Assembly: GCA_029256645.1 (NCBI GenBank)
Contig: JAQSXM010000291.1
Coordinates: 1-5,000 of the forward strand
Origin: Sporomusa sp.
Lineage (GTDB): Bacteria; Bacillota_C; Negativicutes; Sporomusales; Sporomusaceae
Direction of reading: 5' to 3'
DNA length: 5,000 nucleotides
Shown piece by piece: positions 4,791-5,000 of this stretch (within the stretch, counting starts at the first letter, position 1; each line of letters opens with the position of its first letter). The notes under the pieces are model-generated. The model ran no database searches, had not been told where the DNA came from, and worked only from the letters and a program-made list of their open reading frames with translations. A program made the translations under genes and the position numbers.

Positions 4791-5000
4791 ATGAAGCTTA
4801 TATCCTGGAATGTAAACGGGCTGAGAGCCTGTCTGGGTAAGGGATTTGAGGATTTTTTCGCCAGTGCTGATGCCGATATCTTTTGTGTTCAGGAAACTAA
4901 AATGCAGCAAGACCAGTCAGAGCTGGTTTTGGCCGGATATGACGAGTACTGGAACAGTGCTGTGAAGAAGGGCTATTCCGGCACTGCTATTTTCACCCGG
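4791..5000 (+). CDS. Exodeoxyribonuclease III / AP endonuclease, N-terminal 70 residues (runs off the window)
   Basis: This is the start of an ExoIII/Xth-type (ExoA in Bacillus) DNA repair enzyme, which cuts the backbone 5' of abasic sites and removes 3' blocking groups in base excision repair. The N-terminal MKLISWNVNGLRA carries the conserved Asn7, and FCVQETKM holds the metal-binding Glu35; the GYSGTAIFTR segment at 61-70 is also typical. The catalytic Asp and His of the rest of the roughly 250-residue protein lie beyond the window. GAGGGG at 4780-4785 is 5 bases before the ATG at 4791. It is divergent from the DUF3870 gene, with about 200 bases between them and no clear plus-strand promoter: a TTGACT at 4696-4701 lacks a good -10 partner. 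Confidence 0.93.
   Translation, partial: MKLISWNVNGLRACLGKGFEDFFASADADIFCVQETKMQQDQSELVLAGYDEYWNSAVKKGYSGTAIFTR

Noticed and set aside
4611..4910. A 99-codon open frame on the minus strand before the DUF3870 gene.
   Set aside because: It overlaps the start of the exonuclease III gene, has no ribosome binding site and resembles no known protein.
1..5000. CRISPR array, insertion sequence, phage gene, toxin-antitoxin pair or new defence system.
   Set aside because: No regular repeat-spacer pattern, transposase, integrase or small paired genes were seen on either strand; the recognised genes are ordinary metabolic, transport and repair genes.

Overview
The window looks like a chromosomal stretch of a low-to-mid GC Bacillota bacterium. 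Strong AGGAG-type ribosome binding sites, a Bacillus-type arginase, a split chromate transporter pair and a DUF3870-like protein all fit an anaerobic Clostridia/Negativicutes-type genome. Sporomusaceae is my guess, not something the sequence proves. Almost everything reads on the minus strand; only the last gene is on the plus strand.

Layout from left to right. (a) 1-1654, minus strand: a likely operon read from right to left. Two half-length chromate (CHR-family) transporter genes almost touch, and 39 bases further on lies an arginase gene cut by the window edge. (b) 1655-2173: a 519-base gene-free region. It holds two extended -10 promoter candidates separated by a terminator-type hairpin, three CTTACTT heptamers in the leader, a strongly self-complementary segment of unknown nature (about 1803-2075), and a perfectly placed 18-bp hairpin that ends the next unit. 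(c) 2174-3907, minus strand: a dipeptide epimerase of the enolase superfamily (L-Ala-D/L-Glu epimerase type), followed by the last 40% of a DcuC-type dicarboxylate transporter whose first ~280 residues are gone. (d) 3908-4247: a gene-free region with two hairpins. One is a convincing terminator for the next gene and the other lies in the leader of the epimerase. (e) 4248-4589, minus strand: a small DUF3870-type protein of unknown function. (f) 4791-5000, plus strand: the start of an exodeoxyribonuclease III/AP endonuclease gene, divergent from the DUF3870 gene and cut by the window edge.

How the genes work together: the epimerase plus a carboxylate transporter probably once formed a unit for taking up and recycling peptide or dicarboxylate compounds, for example muropeptide-derived L-Ala-D-Glu. 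The transporter remnant suggests that unit has decayed. The chromate pair and arginase share a transcript by position, with no obvious metabolic link. I see no CRISPR array, transposase, phage gene, tRNA or rRNA, and no clear new defence or biosynthetic system. The least explained parts are the structured non-coding segment at 1803-2075 and the broken dcuC junction at 2714-2745.
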